This document shows positions 1-10,613 of a DNA stretch of 64,000 nucleotides, in pieces. Under the pieces are notes generated by a model that was not told where the DNA came from, searched no databases, and saw only the letters and a list, made by a program, of their open reading frames with translations. The DNA lies in assembly GCF_030463565.1 (NCBI RefSeq), contig NC_134643.1, positions 123,858,309 to 123,922,308 on the forward strand, read 5' to 3'. The stretch comes from Pelecanus crispus (Eukaryota; Chordata; Aves; Pelecaniformes; Pelecanidae). Numbering within the stretch: position 1 is the stretch's first letter; the number at the start of each line of letters is the position of its first letter. Both the position numbers and the translations under genes were made by a program.

Positions 1-21
1 GTTATCACAGCTCCAGACGGG

Positions 22-147
22 TCAAGCTGTTGCCATATTCAAGTTGCAAAGAATCTGAGCTGATTTTTGCAGTATCTTCAGATCCTCCAAGCGTAGTGCT
101 TCTACCAAAGCCAGGTGGTTTTTGAGGTTCTCTTTGCTCCTTTTCAA
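22..147 (-). CDS. SETD4: SETD4 coding exon 10 (stop codon)
   Basis: Encodes residues 396-436: LKRSKENLKNHLALVEALRL, then EDLKILQKSAQILCNLNMAT and a final A before TGA. It aligns with the human C-terminus (NQLTLVESLWTEELKILRAS). The 3' UTR and poly(A) site lie beyond base 1. Confidence 0.93.
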   Translation of the reverse strand: MKRSKENLKNHLALVEALRLEDLKILQKSAQILCNLNMATA

Positions 148-3100
148 CTGGGAAATCTGAATTTTATAGAAATGGGATGAAATTACTAAAAATTCGGATT
201 ATTTAATATAGGACATGAACATGAAATTTGTGGAAAGCTCATCTGTGGTAGGGATTCCATGAACTATGTCAGAATACAGTAATTTTTTTAATCTTCCACA
301 AGAGAAACTGTAATAGTGAAAGGAAAAAAAAAAAGAAAAAAAAAGGGAAAAAAAATCATCATATGGATAGGAAGCAGATCAAAACCAAGGAAAGAAAAGG
401 GAAATGTTTACCTGATATCAGGCTCCTAAGTCCATACTATCCTCAAGATGTTGCTCAAGACCAGATTCACCTCATACTCTGTGTTTCCTTTACAAAAGTG
501 TGGCTTTAATAACCCTCTTCCATGATAGCTATCCAGCCTGACATAAAGTACATGTGGTGTTTGCCAAAATTCAGAAAGGAAGGAGAGATTGTTTTTCTAA
601 GATTACAGACCTCCCTCACAGGAGACTGGCTGACATGGGTAGCTCGTTTGGCTTGACTGGCTTTAATGAACACAGCCTTCACCTTCTGCAACAAGGCACT
701 CATAGCAGGTCTGCAACACCTTATGTGCCCACCTCATACAAGCTTGCATTTTCTTTTAAGAGGTTACCTCAACAAACACATTGATACTGTAGGCAGAGCA
801 AGGTTAAACACTTTTCACTCGTTTACAGAGCTTCATATAAGCTTTGTAACATGGTTCCTTTCTTCACTGCAGCCACAAATTCTGCTGAGCAATTTAGAGC
901 TGTCAGTCACCCTGGAAACAAAACCTACACCACCCCAGTGTAGTCAATTCCCTCCATCACTCTGTTCTCACCCCAGAAAATTACACTGCTGTACATTTAC
1001 GCTAGGAGAGAAAGGAATCTGGGCTACCTTGTTCTTCCAGTGAAATTACCTGAAGAAGGACATGCTGTGTCTCCTCTATTAAAAAATGGCATATTTTTGC
1101 TGTTACATTTAAAGTCTGCTGTTCGTTTCTGGCTGAAATTACATCACCAAGCAGCACTCTCCTCCAGGAAGTACTAAAACAAAAATGTTTGAACAACACA
1201 CAATCGTTTGCTGTATTTCCCAACTGAATGACAAACATACGGTTATGCCAAGAGTAACATGACTGGCATAAGGCGAGTAGGGTCAGCATACATGAGAAAG
1301 GCACACAGCATTCTGATATGAGACCGATAAGGCAAGCAAAAGAGAAGAGAGATTTAATGGTCTGGAGCAGGAGTTCCACTCCTCCACCCCTCCCCTTTCA
1401 GCCAAAGCCAGTCTGCACTTAGACCAATGCTTCTGGTCTTTACGGCTCTGCCATGTTGCCACCAACTTCAGCAGCACCAGTGAGGAGTAAAAGCTATTCA
1501 CTCAGAACTTATTAGTGTGGCCTCTGCTAAACTTTACCTCACATACTGACACATTTCATAGGCTTGAAATCAGTACCGCGGGGATTTATTTTTAGTTCTT
1601 ATAATCAACTTATTCCACTCAGCAATGAATCTTCAAAGCATAAACAGCTTCAAAAAAGAGAAAACTTTTTTTTTAAATTCACTATTACAAGCAAAGCTCA
1701 GGTAACCATTTTCTATTAATGCTGTTTGAGGCAAATTTGCCACTTGGAACAAAGGATCAAAACTGTGCTGACAGTCACTGGAGATGAATTTCAGCGACTT
1801 ATTTGGCCTTAGAATTTCAGAAACAGCCTGTGGAACACATGCTTTAAAGAAATCAAGCAAGGTCAATAGCATTTAAAAGTCTCATCAAACCAACAGGAAA
1901 AAGGTCTGGAGTCTGAACCTTGAAGTAATATCTGGTTCTCAAAATAGAAAGGGAAAACAATGGTGTGTCTACCATTTAATACAAGAAATCAAAAGAACAA
2001 AGCAGCAAATACACAATGACTTTGCATTATATAGTGTTCTCTGCCCTTCCTCTTTCAGTTCACACCTGGAGTCAATGAGATAGACACCAGAGATCCAAAA
2101 CAATTGCCCCAGTATCTCATACACAGCCAGCAAAGAGCAAATAAAGGAAAATGGCACGTGTATACTGCCTAAATATTCAAAAAGTACTAAAACTTACAAT
2201 TCGTCTACTCCAAGACTTAACAACTTGAGGGCTGTGAGGAGTCTCCAAGATGGTCCCTCCCATCCAAAGGTCAGGTTTCTAAAAAGTCAGAAGTGATCAG
2301 ATGCAGAAAGTATAGGTGATCTTTTACAGCATGATGGCTTTCTTCCTGACAAGTGTCAACATGGGAAGATCTGTTCTTCAGAACTAGAGGACTCCTTGAC
2401 TCCCATTACTCTGCTGCTATCCGCAGCAAGGAGACAGCCTGAACCTTGAAATGTACCTCAAGCTTCAATATTGGTGTTTACCACTTCTACATTCTCTCAC
2501 AAACAGCAAGCAAATCAGTTTGTTAAAAAAACAAATAATTACATTATGCTGGATTTTGATACTAGAAGTAAAATTTGACTCCCAGAAAACCTGAAAATAA
2601 AGCTCACAGGGAAACAAAAAGCTCCCAATACCTACTCCAAAAAATCATGGTCCTTTAGAATGGAAAGTTTTGCATTTCTCTGCTTGTCCAGTGGTGGAAA
2701 ATACCTGAGGAGAGTATCTGCATAAAAACACATTTTAGATATTTAAATAAATGGTATGTAGAAGAAACCACAATGCTCGATTCTGAAATGACATTTCAAC
2801 AACATTTTTCAAGTAGCTACAGGACAAAGACCAAAACCTGCTACATTTTGGTGAACTTTAACATAATCAAAAATGTATCTACTTCTCAAAGGTTATCACC
2901 AGTCTCCAGGATTGTATCCTTATAATGGAAATCCTGACTCAAACTGAGGTTATGAACCACTCTCAGCAACTCCACTTCGTGGGGACCAGGATTTAAATCC
3001 TGAAGTCAATGGTGCAATCTAAGACATCCAATTGGAAGCTGTACATACATGCTGGTAAGAACTGCAATTTTACAAAAGGAAAAGTTACCAAAGAACACTT

Positions 3101-6100
3101 TCAATTTTAAAACTCTAATCCTTAAATTCTATGCAGTTCAAAGTGGTATCAAACTCTGTTCCACTTTTGGAAATACACACCAATATTTTGATGGCACTAA
3201 GAAAAGAATCATAATGCCTCAATAAGCATTGTGCATATTGCGCACTGTGCATATATATACACAGAAGTATGCAAACTTCTTCACTATCCTTTAATTATCC
3301 CTCTTCACCCACATCCCCCGTTGAAGACAGACAGCATTAATATGCTCAGATGCTCTGCTCTACTATTGTACTTTTCAATGCCAAGACAATCTATAAATCC
3401 AACCTGATGAGACATAAACACTGCTGTGAGGATTATCAATAGCAACAAATCCGTATTCTAGTAGCAGTCGCTGATTATCATGAGGCCCATAGCAGATAAA
3501 TACTTCTTCATATTTTTTGCACTGTGAATTTGTCCAAATTTCATAGCTTCTTGTCTGGTCATTAAATGCAGCCTTTACCTTTGAGAAGTTAAAAACAAAA
3601 GGTTTTACTCTTGACAGAAAAACAGGGTGAAAAAGGAATCAGACCTTGAATATTAAAACCCAAGAGTATTGAACACTTCTCTAACACTGGAAGAAAACAG
3701 ACAGTGTCACAGCTGTCTGAAAAGGCAACCCATTTGGACAATTCCACACCAGGATTACTCTATAAATACCAGTATGAAGATCAAACATCAAAACCTTAGT
3801 CCACAGGATGTGCAACCCACTGTGTAGACTTATTACAGAGGCCCCAAATCCACAAATAAAGATGACTTCATGCAGAGTTGGCCACTTTGGTGCTATCCCA
3901 GCCCTATGATGGCACATAGTCCCTGACATAAGGTGGAACTGCTCTATATGCTTTTCTAAGGCTGTCCAGAAGCTTCAGCCAGAGGTGAAGTAGCACAGTG
4001 ACCATGTAACTCGAGATGTGTCAGGAGCTGAGCCTTTTGGGAGAGCAGAGTATGGTTATATTTACAAGTGGCTCTTCCCAATAGCTACCCTGGACACAAA
4101 TCTCACCCATTGTGGGCTCTCCCCATACCTTTGCTTTGCTACATAAACTGAAACATGTGAATCATCTTTATTCAACTGCCTTGGCCTGAATAACAACCTC
4201 CAGGGTATATACAAACCGTGAGTGCTCAGCCTGCGTGTGTCCTCAATAGACAATTTTCCCACTATGAGATCTCTCACTGACCTCCAGACACTCTTAATCC
4301 ATCACATAAATGCATATACTGTATTGAGATAGTGCATTTACAAATAAAGAAATTAAGTGATTTTTTTTTTAGTTTCTTACCTGAACATTTGGACTGTGGT
4401 TTAGCAAATCTAAATATGGTGCCAATGCATAAACATCTGGCTCAAGAGAAAAACATTCCCTCTGTGAATGTTTCATGTATATTGTCCTGGTATTAATAGT
4501 GCACCAAGCCCACTCTAGAGCACTGTAGTTAAAAATAGTTCCTGTGTTTTCAGCAAACAAAGGCTGCAGGGAAGAGAAAAAAGCCTTGGAAGACACATAC
4601 AACTCATGGACCATCGTTCTCTGCTCCTGAGCCTTCTTTCTTAAAGGTTCAGGAAGAAGGCTTACTACATCATGCTCCAAACAAACAGGGCAAGTGTATG
4701 TCTTGGGTAAAACGTCAAGATATGGCTTCCACAGAGATTTCTCACCAGCATGCTTCTCTGCTATTAAAAATGTGCACAGCGCTATCAAAGGAGATACAGG
4801 AGGCTTCCATCTATTAGAAAATAAAAATACCAACATAGCAGATACACAGAGGTGAGATAGGAAATGGATGCAGCAGTATTCTATCTCTCTTCTAGTTCTT
4901 TTAAATGTTATAGCTTCTATTTTAAACTTCTTTGTAGTTCATCTCCAAGTCCTTTTGATGATTTCAAAGGGGCTATAAAAGCTGTCTCACCTCTTGGGTT
5001 GTTTTTTTTTGGCGGGGGGGTGGGTTTTTTAGGATACATAACAAGTACTCCATGTCCAGCATACATCTTTGTTCTGAATTTTCTAAAAGCCCATGTTCAT
5101 GACTGCTTTGCAACCCCATTTTATCTCCCTTCTCCTATTGAAGCATATTCACAAATTCCCAAGACACCATTCATAATTCGCATTTAGGTCCAAGCTGGCT
5201 CTAGAGGTAGGTCAAGTTCAAGCCTGTACCATCCCTCCAGCTCTGCCTAGCTAAAAGGGGATGCTCTGTGTCCAAACCTTACTTATCTGAGCATTCCACA
5301 TGCACGCAAGTCCACAAGAAATACTCATATGAGTTAGGGTATGCAGTTTAAAGCCCTACCACCACTTAAGATGATTAATCTACTAATGAGCAACCCAGAG
5401 GAAAGGCCAGCTTGCCCATAAAGTGTCACTTTTCACTTACTTCATAATGTATTCTCCCAAGCAGCTACTAAGGACAGTGCCCGTGGTGATTAAGCATTTC
5501 TCAGACAACGAAATAATCAGATCCCCTGCCTTTGAGGGAGAAAAAAAACACAACACACACAAACAATAGTAAAGGTCAAGTGTAAATGACTCATCTACTA
5601 CACGATTTCTGAAGAGAGAGACATTCCCCAGAGAACGCTAATGTCAGGAAGCAAACAGATGTGATGTTGAACTTGATGGAAACTGGCATGGTTTTAAGAC
5701 AGTCACCGTCCAGGGAAGGAGGACAACTGCAGTCAGTAGGAACTGTCACCTGCAGAAAGTTAGCTGTTCACAGAAAATTTGGTGCCTGGCTACTCACTTT
5801 CTTTGTACTGAGATATATTTTAGATTAGATCTCACAAATACCTTAACTTCTATCAACATAGCAGTATGTGGTAGGGATATTTTAGGTCATGTCTATCCTG
5901 ACCTTGTTCGCCAAGCTGCTGTGTATGTCAATTAGCTTTCATGCCTGGCTTGAGCCATACGTGTCCACGCCTGTAGGGAGAGGACATGAATCAAGTCAAT
6001 ACTCTCCCCTTCCCATTTCTCTCCCGAGTTTCCTTACCTTGCTCAAACCCAGTTGAGTCTAGCTCTCATTTTACTCACTCTAGACTCCCAGCGTTGTGGA

Positions 6101-8635
6101 TAACCTGAGCCTCTGGCTTCAACTGCTGGCTCTAACCCTGAGCCAGCATGAGAACATACAGTGTTCTCCACACATGACTTCTCCACTGCACCTCCTTCCT
6201 ACCTCTTGCTGTAGTCTCTATTTTGCAAAAGGCTCTGGGTCTGATTTGCCATTATTTGATATACTATTCTCATACCAGTTATGAAACTTCTCCAACGAGC
6301 CTATTTTCCAAGACCCACTTTTCAGTCAGAGTTCAGTCTTTCTGTGCCAATATCTCAATGGCAAGGGTATTTTTTCTACCATTCCTCCTTTCTGCTGGGA
6401 CGACACAAACTATGATTGTATTAGCTGGTCTACCAACAAAGAATAGGGCCATCAAAGTGAGGTTAAAGCCATGGTTTCATGCTACGGCTAAGATAATCTA
6501 AAGCCAAATGCTGCTTAAAGCCCCATTCCTTTCCTCCATCCCCCTTCCTGATAAGTCATTCCTCCCTTTGTACCAGCACTGGTCTGACCAAGGTGGGAGA
6601 TTTCAAGGAGCAAAGCTATCAAACCTAATAATTTTTAAGAGAGAGTTTTCTATTAGTTTAGCTTCCTGACGCAACTTACCACACAAGTGGGAAAGACTGC
6701 TACAGCCAGTGCAAAAGAAGCTGTGGGAGCCAGTGGCTGAGGAAGAAGGCATACAGGGGGGAACGGGCCTGCTCCTTCTGGTTTCAGTGAGCCACTGATT
6801 GCCTTAAACTGAAACACAAGACTACATACTAAACCTCTGTAAATGAGTACAGGAATGTCTTCATCCTACACAGGATATCACCTTACAGATACGCCAACAC
6901 TGCAAATTACGGTGTTAGGCTAGAAATTACATTCACAACAGGGACCATGAAGACCTTGCCTGGAATTTTGAGCTTTGCTTGTTGCAAAAGTCATTACATC
7001 TCAAAGACCCTGAGAAGCTCTTGCATTAGAATCAACACTACTAACCTGAAGAGCTTTTGTTGTCATCAGTCCTCTTCCTGTATCTGAAGCAGGAACAAAG
7101 ACGATGCTTATAGTAAAATACAGGAGACTATGATAAGCTGCAATAAATTAACAGGCCAGCAAGGAAAATCTCTAAAAGAAGATACATTATCTCTTATAAA
7201 TCATAAAAGCCAGTTATGGACTGCTCGAGATATATACATCATTTCTTTGCTCTCTGATTCTCTTTTTACTTTTCAGGACCCTGTGAAAGCCCTTCCCCTG
7301 CATCCCCTGCAACACCTGCTGTCCAGTTCTAGCAACTACTCAACTTCTTTTCCCCAGTTTTTTCTTTAAACAGTCTTTCATCACTGGCTGCTGTTCTTGG
7401 TTTCAGAGTTTTAACTAAACTTTACCATTTCTATGCACAATATTTTTTCTCTGATTCATACTATTCTCTCTACACTCTCTTTAATATTGCAAAAGTTTTT
7501 GAAACATAATCTGCTTATAGAGGAAAAAATACAAGTACGTATCTTTACTGTAACCAGTACTAAGTGAATCCCAGCTCGAAAATTATTTACTTTTCTGTAT
7601 CACTAGATCTGCACTTGCATGAAAAAAAGATGAAGAAATGATAACAAGCTTAGGTTCTGACACTGGAAACACGTAAGAGGTATTACTTTCTTCTTTAAAA
7701 CTGTGCTACCAACACTTAAAATCTTGATTACTAAAAGGAATTCAACACAGGCGTGTATGTTTTGTAGCACACCAGAGTATTCTCATACTAGACTTTTACA
7801 TGAGAGCATCTTTATATAAGAAACAGTTTACAGTACTTCAGGCCTCCATACCTACTTGTTTATGTTAAATTACATTCACGTGCATATACCAGAAGTCCTC
7901 AAAGTACTAACAGTAACTGGCTATTTTTCCTGATGCCAGTCAGGTGTGTGATTCAAAATGAAAGCAGGAATCTAACATTCTTAGAAGAATCAAATATGTA
8001 CCACCAAGAAATAATTAAAACATTACCCCAGAACTGTGCTGGCCTTAAATTACCATCTTCAAATCCTCTGTCTTTCAGCCACTTCTTGAGTTTAATGTAT
8101 TCCAGCTTGTGACTGCAGTTGACTAAAAACAAAAGAGGTTAATGCTATAAAATAGCTGTCTATTGGAAAATAAAGGAAATTGAAAAATTTTACTGTATGG
8201 TCAGAAAACCTGTATTTTGGACGTTTTAGTATAGCAGAATAGCAAGAAAGGTTCCCTTTGAACTAGCTTAATAAGTTCTGGTTCTCTAAGCACTGGGAAC
8301 TTTCAGAACTATAGGAGTTATTCAGCATAGTCAAGGGTCAAAGAATTTAAGAATGATGTAGTACTTCCTACAGAAAAGAGCTCACAATATTCACCATTTT
8401 CTGCTTGGGACTGTAACTAATGCTAGAATATTTGCACAGAAAAAGCTAACATTTATGAACGTTATTTTCAAAGCACAAAGGTGTTTGACAAGTATGCACC
8501 ACAAAATGACACCTTGACAAACAACTGGTTATTTTATTATGTAGCAGAACTTCCAGGGATAGTACCTCCATTCATAAAACTCTGCAAGTGTTTTCTTCTT
8601 CTCTTTCGACCTGTCCGGCCTCTGCTTTTCTTCAT
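22..8635 (-). CDS. SETD4: SETD4, SET-domain protein lysine methyltransferase (complete, 10 coding exons)
   Basis: The spliced coding sequence runs 8635-8566, 8122-8027, 7083-7046, 5529-5441, 4810-4381, 3578-3404, 2717-2636, 2278-2198, 1173-1050, 147-22. It totals 1311 nt, or 436 residues, close to the 440 of human SETD4. All phases agree and every intron is GT-AG. The start gives a basic N-terminus (MKKSRGRTGRKRRRK) like the human one and has A at -3. The split SET domain covers roughly residues 50-275, with the conserved NHSP (235-238) and the EEVFICYGPHDNQR block whose Tyr271 is the expected catalytic tyrosine. The C-terminal part (about 300-436) is the Rubisco LSMT substrate-binding type helical domain. 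The family transfers methyl groups from S-adenosylmethionine to lysine; histone H4K20 and H3K4 activities have been reported for SETD4. The gene is divergent from CBR1 and shares its CpG island. The stop is TGA at 24-22; the 3' UTR leaves the window. Confidence 0.96.
1050..1173 (-). CDS. SETD4: SETD4 coding exon 9
   Basis: Encodes residues 354-395: SWRRVLLGDVISARNEQQTL, then NVTAKICHFLIEETQHVLLQ, part of the C-terminal helical substrate-binding domain. The acceptor is tttttgttttag and the donor gtaatt. Confidence 0.95.
2198..2278 (-). CDS. SETD4: SETD4 coding exon 8
   Basis: Encodes residues 327-354: NLTFGWEGPSWRLLTALKLL, nearly identical to human NLTFGWDGPSWRLLTALKLL. The donor is a perfect gtaagt. 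Confidence 0.95.
2636..2717 (-). CDS. SETD4: SETD4 coding exon 7
   Basis: Encodes residues 300-327 (DTLLRYFPPLDKQRNAKLSI, then LKDHDFL), matching human LVKYLPSTDKQ and SILKDHGYIE. The donor is gtaggt, phase 2. Using the second GT three bases on would read into an in-frame TAG. Confidence 0.92.
3404..3578 (-). CDS. SETD4: SETD4 coding exon 6 (SET catalytic tyrosine)
   Basis: Encodes residues 242-300: VKAAFNDQTRSYEIWT, then EEVFICYGPHDNQRLLLEYG, the end of the SET core with the catalytic tyrosine (Tyr271). The acceptor is aacttctcaaag. The donor is the weak gttgga, chosen because phase 1 fits the next exon. Confidence 0.93.
4381..4810 (-). CDS. SETD4: SETD4 coding exon 5 (largest, 430 nt)
   Basis: Encodes residues 98-241. 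It holds WKPPVSPLIALCTFL, the TCPVCLEHDVV segment, FNYSALEWAWCTINTR and YLDLLNHSPNVQ. The NHSP motif contributes to the S-adenosylmethionine pocket of SET enzymes. The donor is gtaaga after CAG, phase 0. Confidence 0.97.
5441..5529 (-). CDS. SETD4: SETD4 coding exon 4
   Basis: Encodes residues 69-98, AGDLIISLSEKCLITTGTV onward, matching the human QMIISLPESCLLTTDTV stretch of the SET-N segment. The acceptor is ctccctcaaag and the donor a perfect gtaagt. Confidence 0.92.
5530..7045 (-). other. SETD4 intron 3 (no further gene seen)
   Basis: No recognised gene or transposon. Plus-strand open frames at 6096-6284 and 6223-6501 lack family motifs and splice context. Confidence 0.65.
7046..7083 (-). 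CDS. SETD4: SETD4 coding exon 3 (38 nt)
   Basis: A microexon coding DTGRGLMTTKALQ (residues 56-68). It is placed by the pyrimidine-rich acceptor tcctgcttcag, by the conserved TGRGLM motif at the start of the SET domain, and by phase 1 in, phase 0 out. It is too short for an ORF scan to find. Confidence 0.9.
8027..8122 (-). CDS. SETD4: SETD4 coding exon 2
   Basis: Encodes residues 24-56, including SHKLEYIKLKKWLKDRG and NLRPAQF, matching the human HKSEFIELRKWLK region. An earlier GT at 8053 (G|gtaatt) could be mistaken for the donor. Only the later donor gtaatg at 8026 keeps the NLRPAQF similarity and the downstream frame. Confidence 0.9.
8566..8635 (-). CDS. SETD4: SETD4 coding exon 1 (start codon)
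   Basis: Encodes residues 1-24, starting MKKSRGRTGRKRRRK, a lysine/arginine-rich start shared with mammalian SETD4. The exon continues upstream as 5' UTR to 8668, where the acceptor (aaattcag before GTTGTC) joins a non-coding first exon. The donor is gtacta, phase 1. Confidence 0.93.
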
Positions 8636-9162
8636 ATTAAGAAATGGATTTTGTCTGATTTAGACAACCTGAATTTAAAAAAAAAGAAAAAGTTACTTAA
8701 AAATATTTAAAGTCCTTTTCAAATACTGCATGTTTCTCTTATCTCAGTAAGAGAAACCAGGGTACTGCCTGTTTAATAAGCTGCCTCTTTAAAGTTTAGA
8801 AAATGTACTGCAAGTAAACCCCTAAATGAGGGTGGGTGATCAGGGTGAGGGGAGACGGGGAGCCTTTATCTCCAAACATCACCTTGGCCACGGCACGGCC
8901 ATACCCTTCCAAAGCCCCGGCGCCTCCCCGCCGCCCAGCTAGGCCTCTCCCTCCCTTCCCGGGCTGACAGACTGGAATCGCCCTGGAATCGCCCGAGCGA
9001 AGCGAACACCGCTTGCCACCCTCTGTGCCCGGTGCGGACGCTGCCCGGTGGCCCCCGCCGCCTCACAGCCGCCCACCCGCCGCGGAGGACGCAGAGGCCA
9101 CCGTTCCCGCCGCCGCCGCCGCCGGCCCCCAGCCGCCCGCACCGCCCCTGCCCGCCGCGGGA

Positions 9163-9170
9163 GGCGGGGC
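9163..9170 (+). promoter_or_regulatory. GC box (Sp1-type)
   Basis: GGCGGGGC within gggaggcggggctccc, about 10 bases from the YY1-type element, in the middle of the island. Confidence 0.5.
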
Positions 9171-9174
9171 TCCC

Positions 9175-9190
9175 CCGCCGCCATCTTAGG
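9175..9190 (-). promoter_or_regulatory. YY1-type element
   Basis: Read on the minus strand this is CCTAAGATGGCGGCGG, containing the full AANATGGCGGC consensus of the YY1 site typical of TATA-less promoters. Its orientation fits SETD4 transcription. Confidence 0.7.
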
Positions 9191-9289
9191 AGGGTCCGCC
9201 TCGCCCCCGCGCTGCGTGCCTGTCCGTGGCCGGCGGCCAGCTCCTCTCCTCTCCTCGCCGCCGCGCAGAGCTGAGGAGCCAGGGGGAAG
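9190..9289 (+). other. CBR1: Possible CBR1 non-coding first exon
   Basis: The CBR1 start exon begins after an acceptor (ctgttttcag at 10248), so an upstream exon is needed. The best donor on the plus strand in the island is GGGGAAG|gtacgc after 9289. The 5' border is not defined by the sequence. Confidence 0.4.
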
Positions 9290-10248
9290 GTACGCGGCGC
9301 TGGAGGTGGGTGAGGGAGCGCCGGCTGCCCCTCCGGGCCCGCCTCGCAGCTCCTCGCTGCCTTCAGCCCCTTTGCGGGGCGCGGCGGGGGTGCGGGATCG
9401 TCCCGCGGGGAGCAGGGAGTCCCCCTCAGGAGTCGGGCTTCATCGCGGGTTTGCTTTGCGTGCCCGTTAGGAGGAAAAACCGGTTCCTGAGGAGGCGGCA
9501 GTGAGTGAAATGTGCCGGGTGGCAGCGAGGTGGGACCTCGGTGGTGAACCGGGAGGGCGGCTCCTGGCCCTGCTGAAGCCAGTCAGGAGCCGGGCAGGCT
9601 TTTAGGAGCCGGCTAAGATTTCATCCTCGCTAGATGCCTGCTCGTGGTTAGTTACAAGCTAATTTGGAAGAGAAACGGCAGTTGAGTCAGAAGTGAACAA
9701 AACCAGCCGTTTAAACTCGCTTTTATGAGGGAAATACATCTTTAAATGTGCTACGTCTGAAAAAAAAAAAACCCAAAAACCAGTAAGCAGGCTTTGTATC
9801 TAGAGCTGGCTGGTGTGTTGAACAGAAGAAATGTTGTCTGTAGTGAATCTAGCCACTGTTTCCTTCTAAAAACGCTAGAATTGGTTCTTCTGCCTGACAC
9901 TTGAAGATCAAGCCACTCCTCCCTCTTTTTGAGCCTGAGTTTTTCAGCTTTGACTGCATCACTGCTTGAACTGAACCAGTTGAATATCCTCAGAAGGAGA
10001 TGGTATTCCTGTAAAGTGTATGTGCAGAAGAGCTTACTCCTATCAAAAGTTAATTTAGTACTAGTTAATTTACCCAATCACTGGTTGAGCTTTCTTCAAA
10101 GCATTAACACCAAATGTGTATTTCTCTGTGAATACCTCATGCTACTTTAGTAAGTTACAGTTAGTGTGCACTCTAATGTAGTTTTACATAATTCAAAGTG
10201 GAATTCTAAATAGGATATTGAAGAAAAAACACTTTAATCTGTTTTCAG

Positions 10249-10613
10249 ATAGCCATCTCTGTCCATCTGAGCGTGAAATTCTCTTCTTTGCTGTTACTGT
10301 CGCTTTGGCATACATTCAGGGACGACAATGTCCAACGTGCCAGTGGCTGTGGTGACTGGGTCCAACAAAGGGATCGGATTTGCAATTGTGCGGGCTCTGT
10401 GCCAGCAGTTCCAGGGGGATGTGTACCTGACAGCCCGAGACCCCGGCCGTGGCCAGGAAGCAGTGGCAAAGCTCCAGGAGGAAGGGCTGCATGCACTCTT
10501 CCATCAGCTGGATATCGATGATCTGCAGAGCATCAGAGCTCTCCGTGATTTTCTAAAGGAGAAATACGGAGGGCTGAACGTGCTGGTTAACAATGCAGGG
10601 ATCGCTTTCAAAG
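10249..10613 (+). CDS. CBR1: CBR1 exon with start codon (5' UTR 10249-10327, coding 10328-10613)
   Basis: Codes residues 1-95 and the first base of codon 96: MSNVPVAVVTGSNKGIG, then HQLDIDDLQSIRALRDFL and LVNNAGIAFK. The acceptor is aatctgttttcag and the donor gtagga, phase 1. Confidence 0.92.

Larger units (their letters stand above)
8883..9190 (-). other. SETD4: Probable SETD4 non-coding first exon (5' UTR)
   Basis: Coding exon 1 has an acceptor at its upstream border (8668), so a further 5' exon is expected. A donor (CCAAG|gtgatg) lies at 8882 at the edge of the CpG island. The start near 9190 is inferred from the YY1-type element, which usually sits just downstream of the start site. The exon contains an upstream ATG (9184) opening an 81-codon reading frame that closes at 8939 inside the same exon. 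Confidence 0.5.
8855..9560. promoter_or_regulatory. CpG island, probable bidirectional SETD4/CBR1 promoter
   Basis: A block very dense in CG dinucleotides with CCGCCG runs, in AT-rich surroundings. It lies between the 5' ends of SETD4 (minus) and CBR1 (plus), about 0.3 kb from the first and 0.8 kb from the second coding start region. No TATA box is obvious in either direction. Confidence 0.85.

Noticed and set aside
8048-8053. Earlier gtaatt donor for SETD4 exon 2
   Set aside because: It would drop the conserved NLRPAQF segment. The gtaatg donor at 8026 gives the same phase with the conserved residues kept.
8866-9504. Several open frames on both strands in the SETD4/CBR1 island
   Set aside because: They have the same GC-driven absence of stops. 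Only the leader frames on the SETD4 strand deserve mention, as upstream ORFs.
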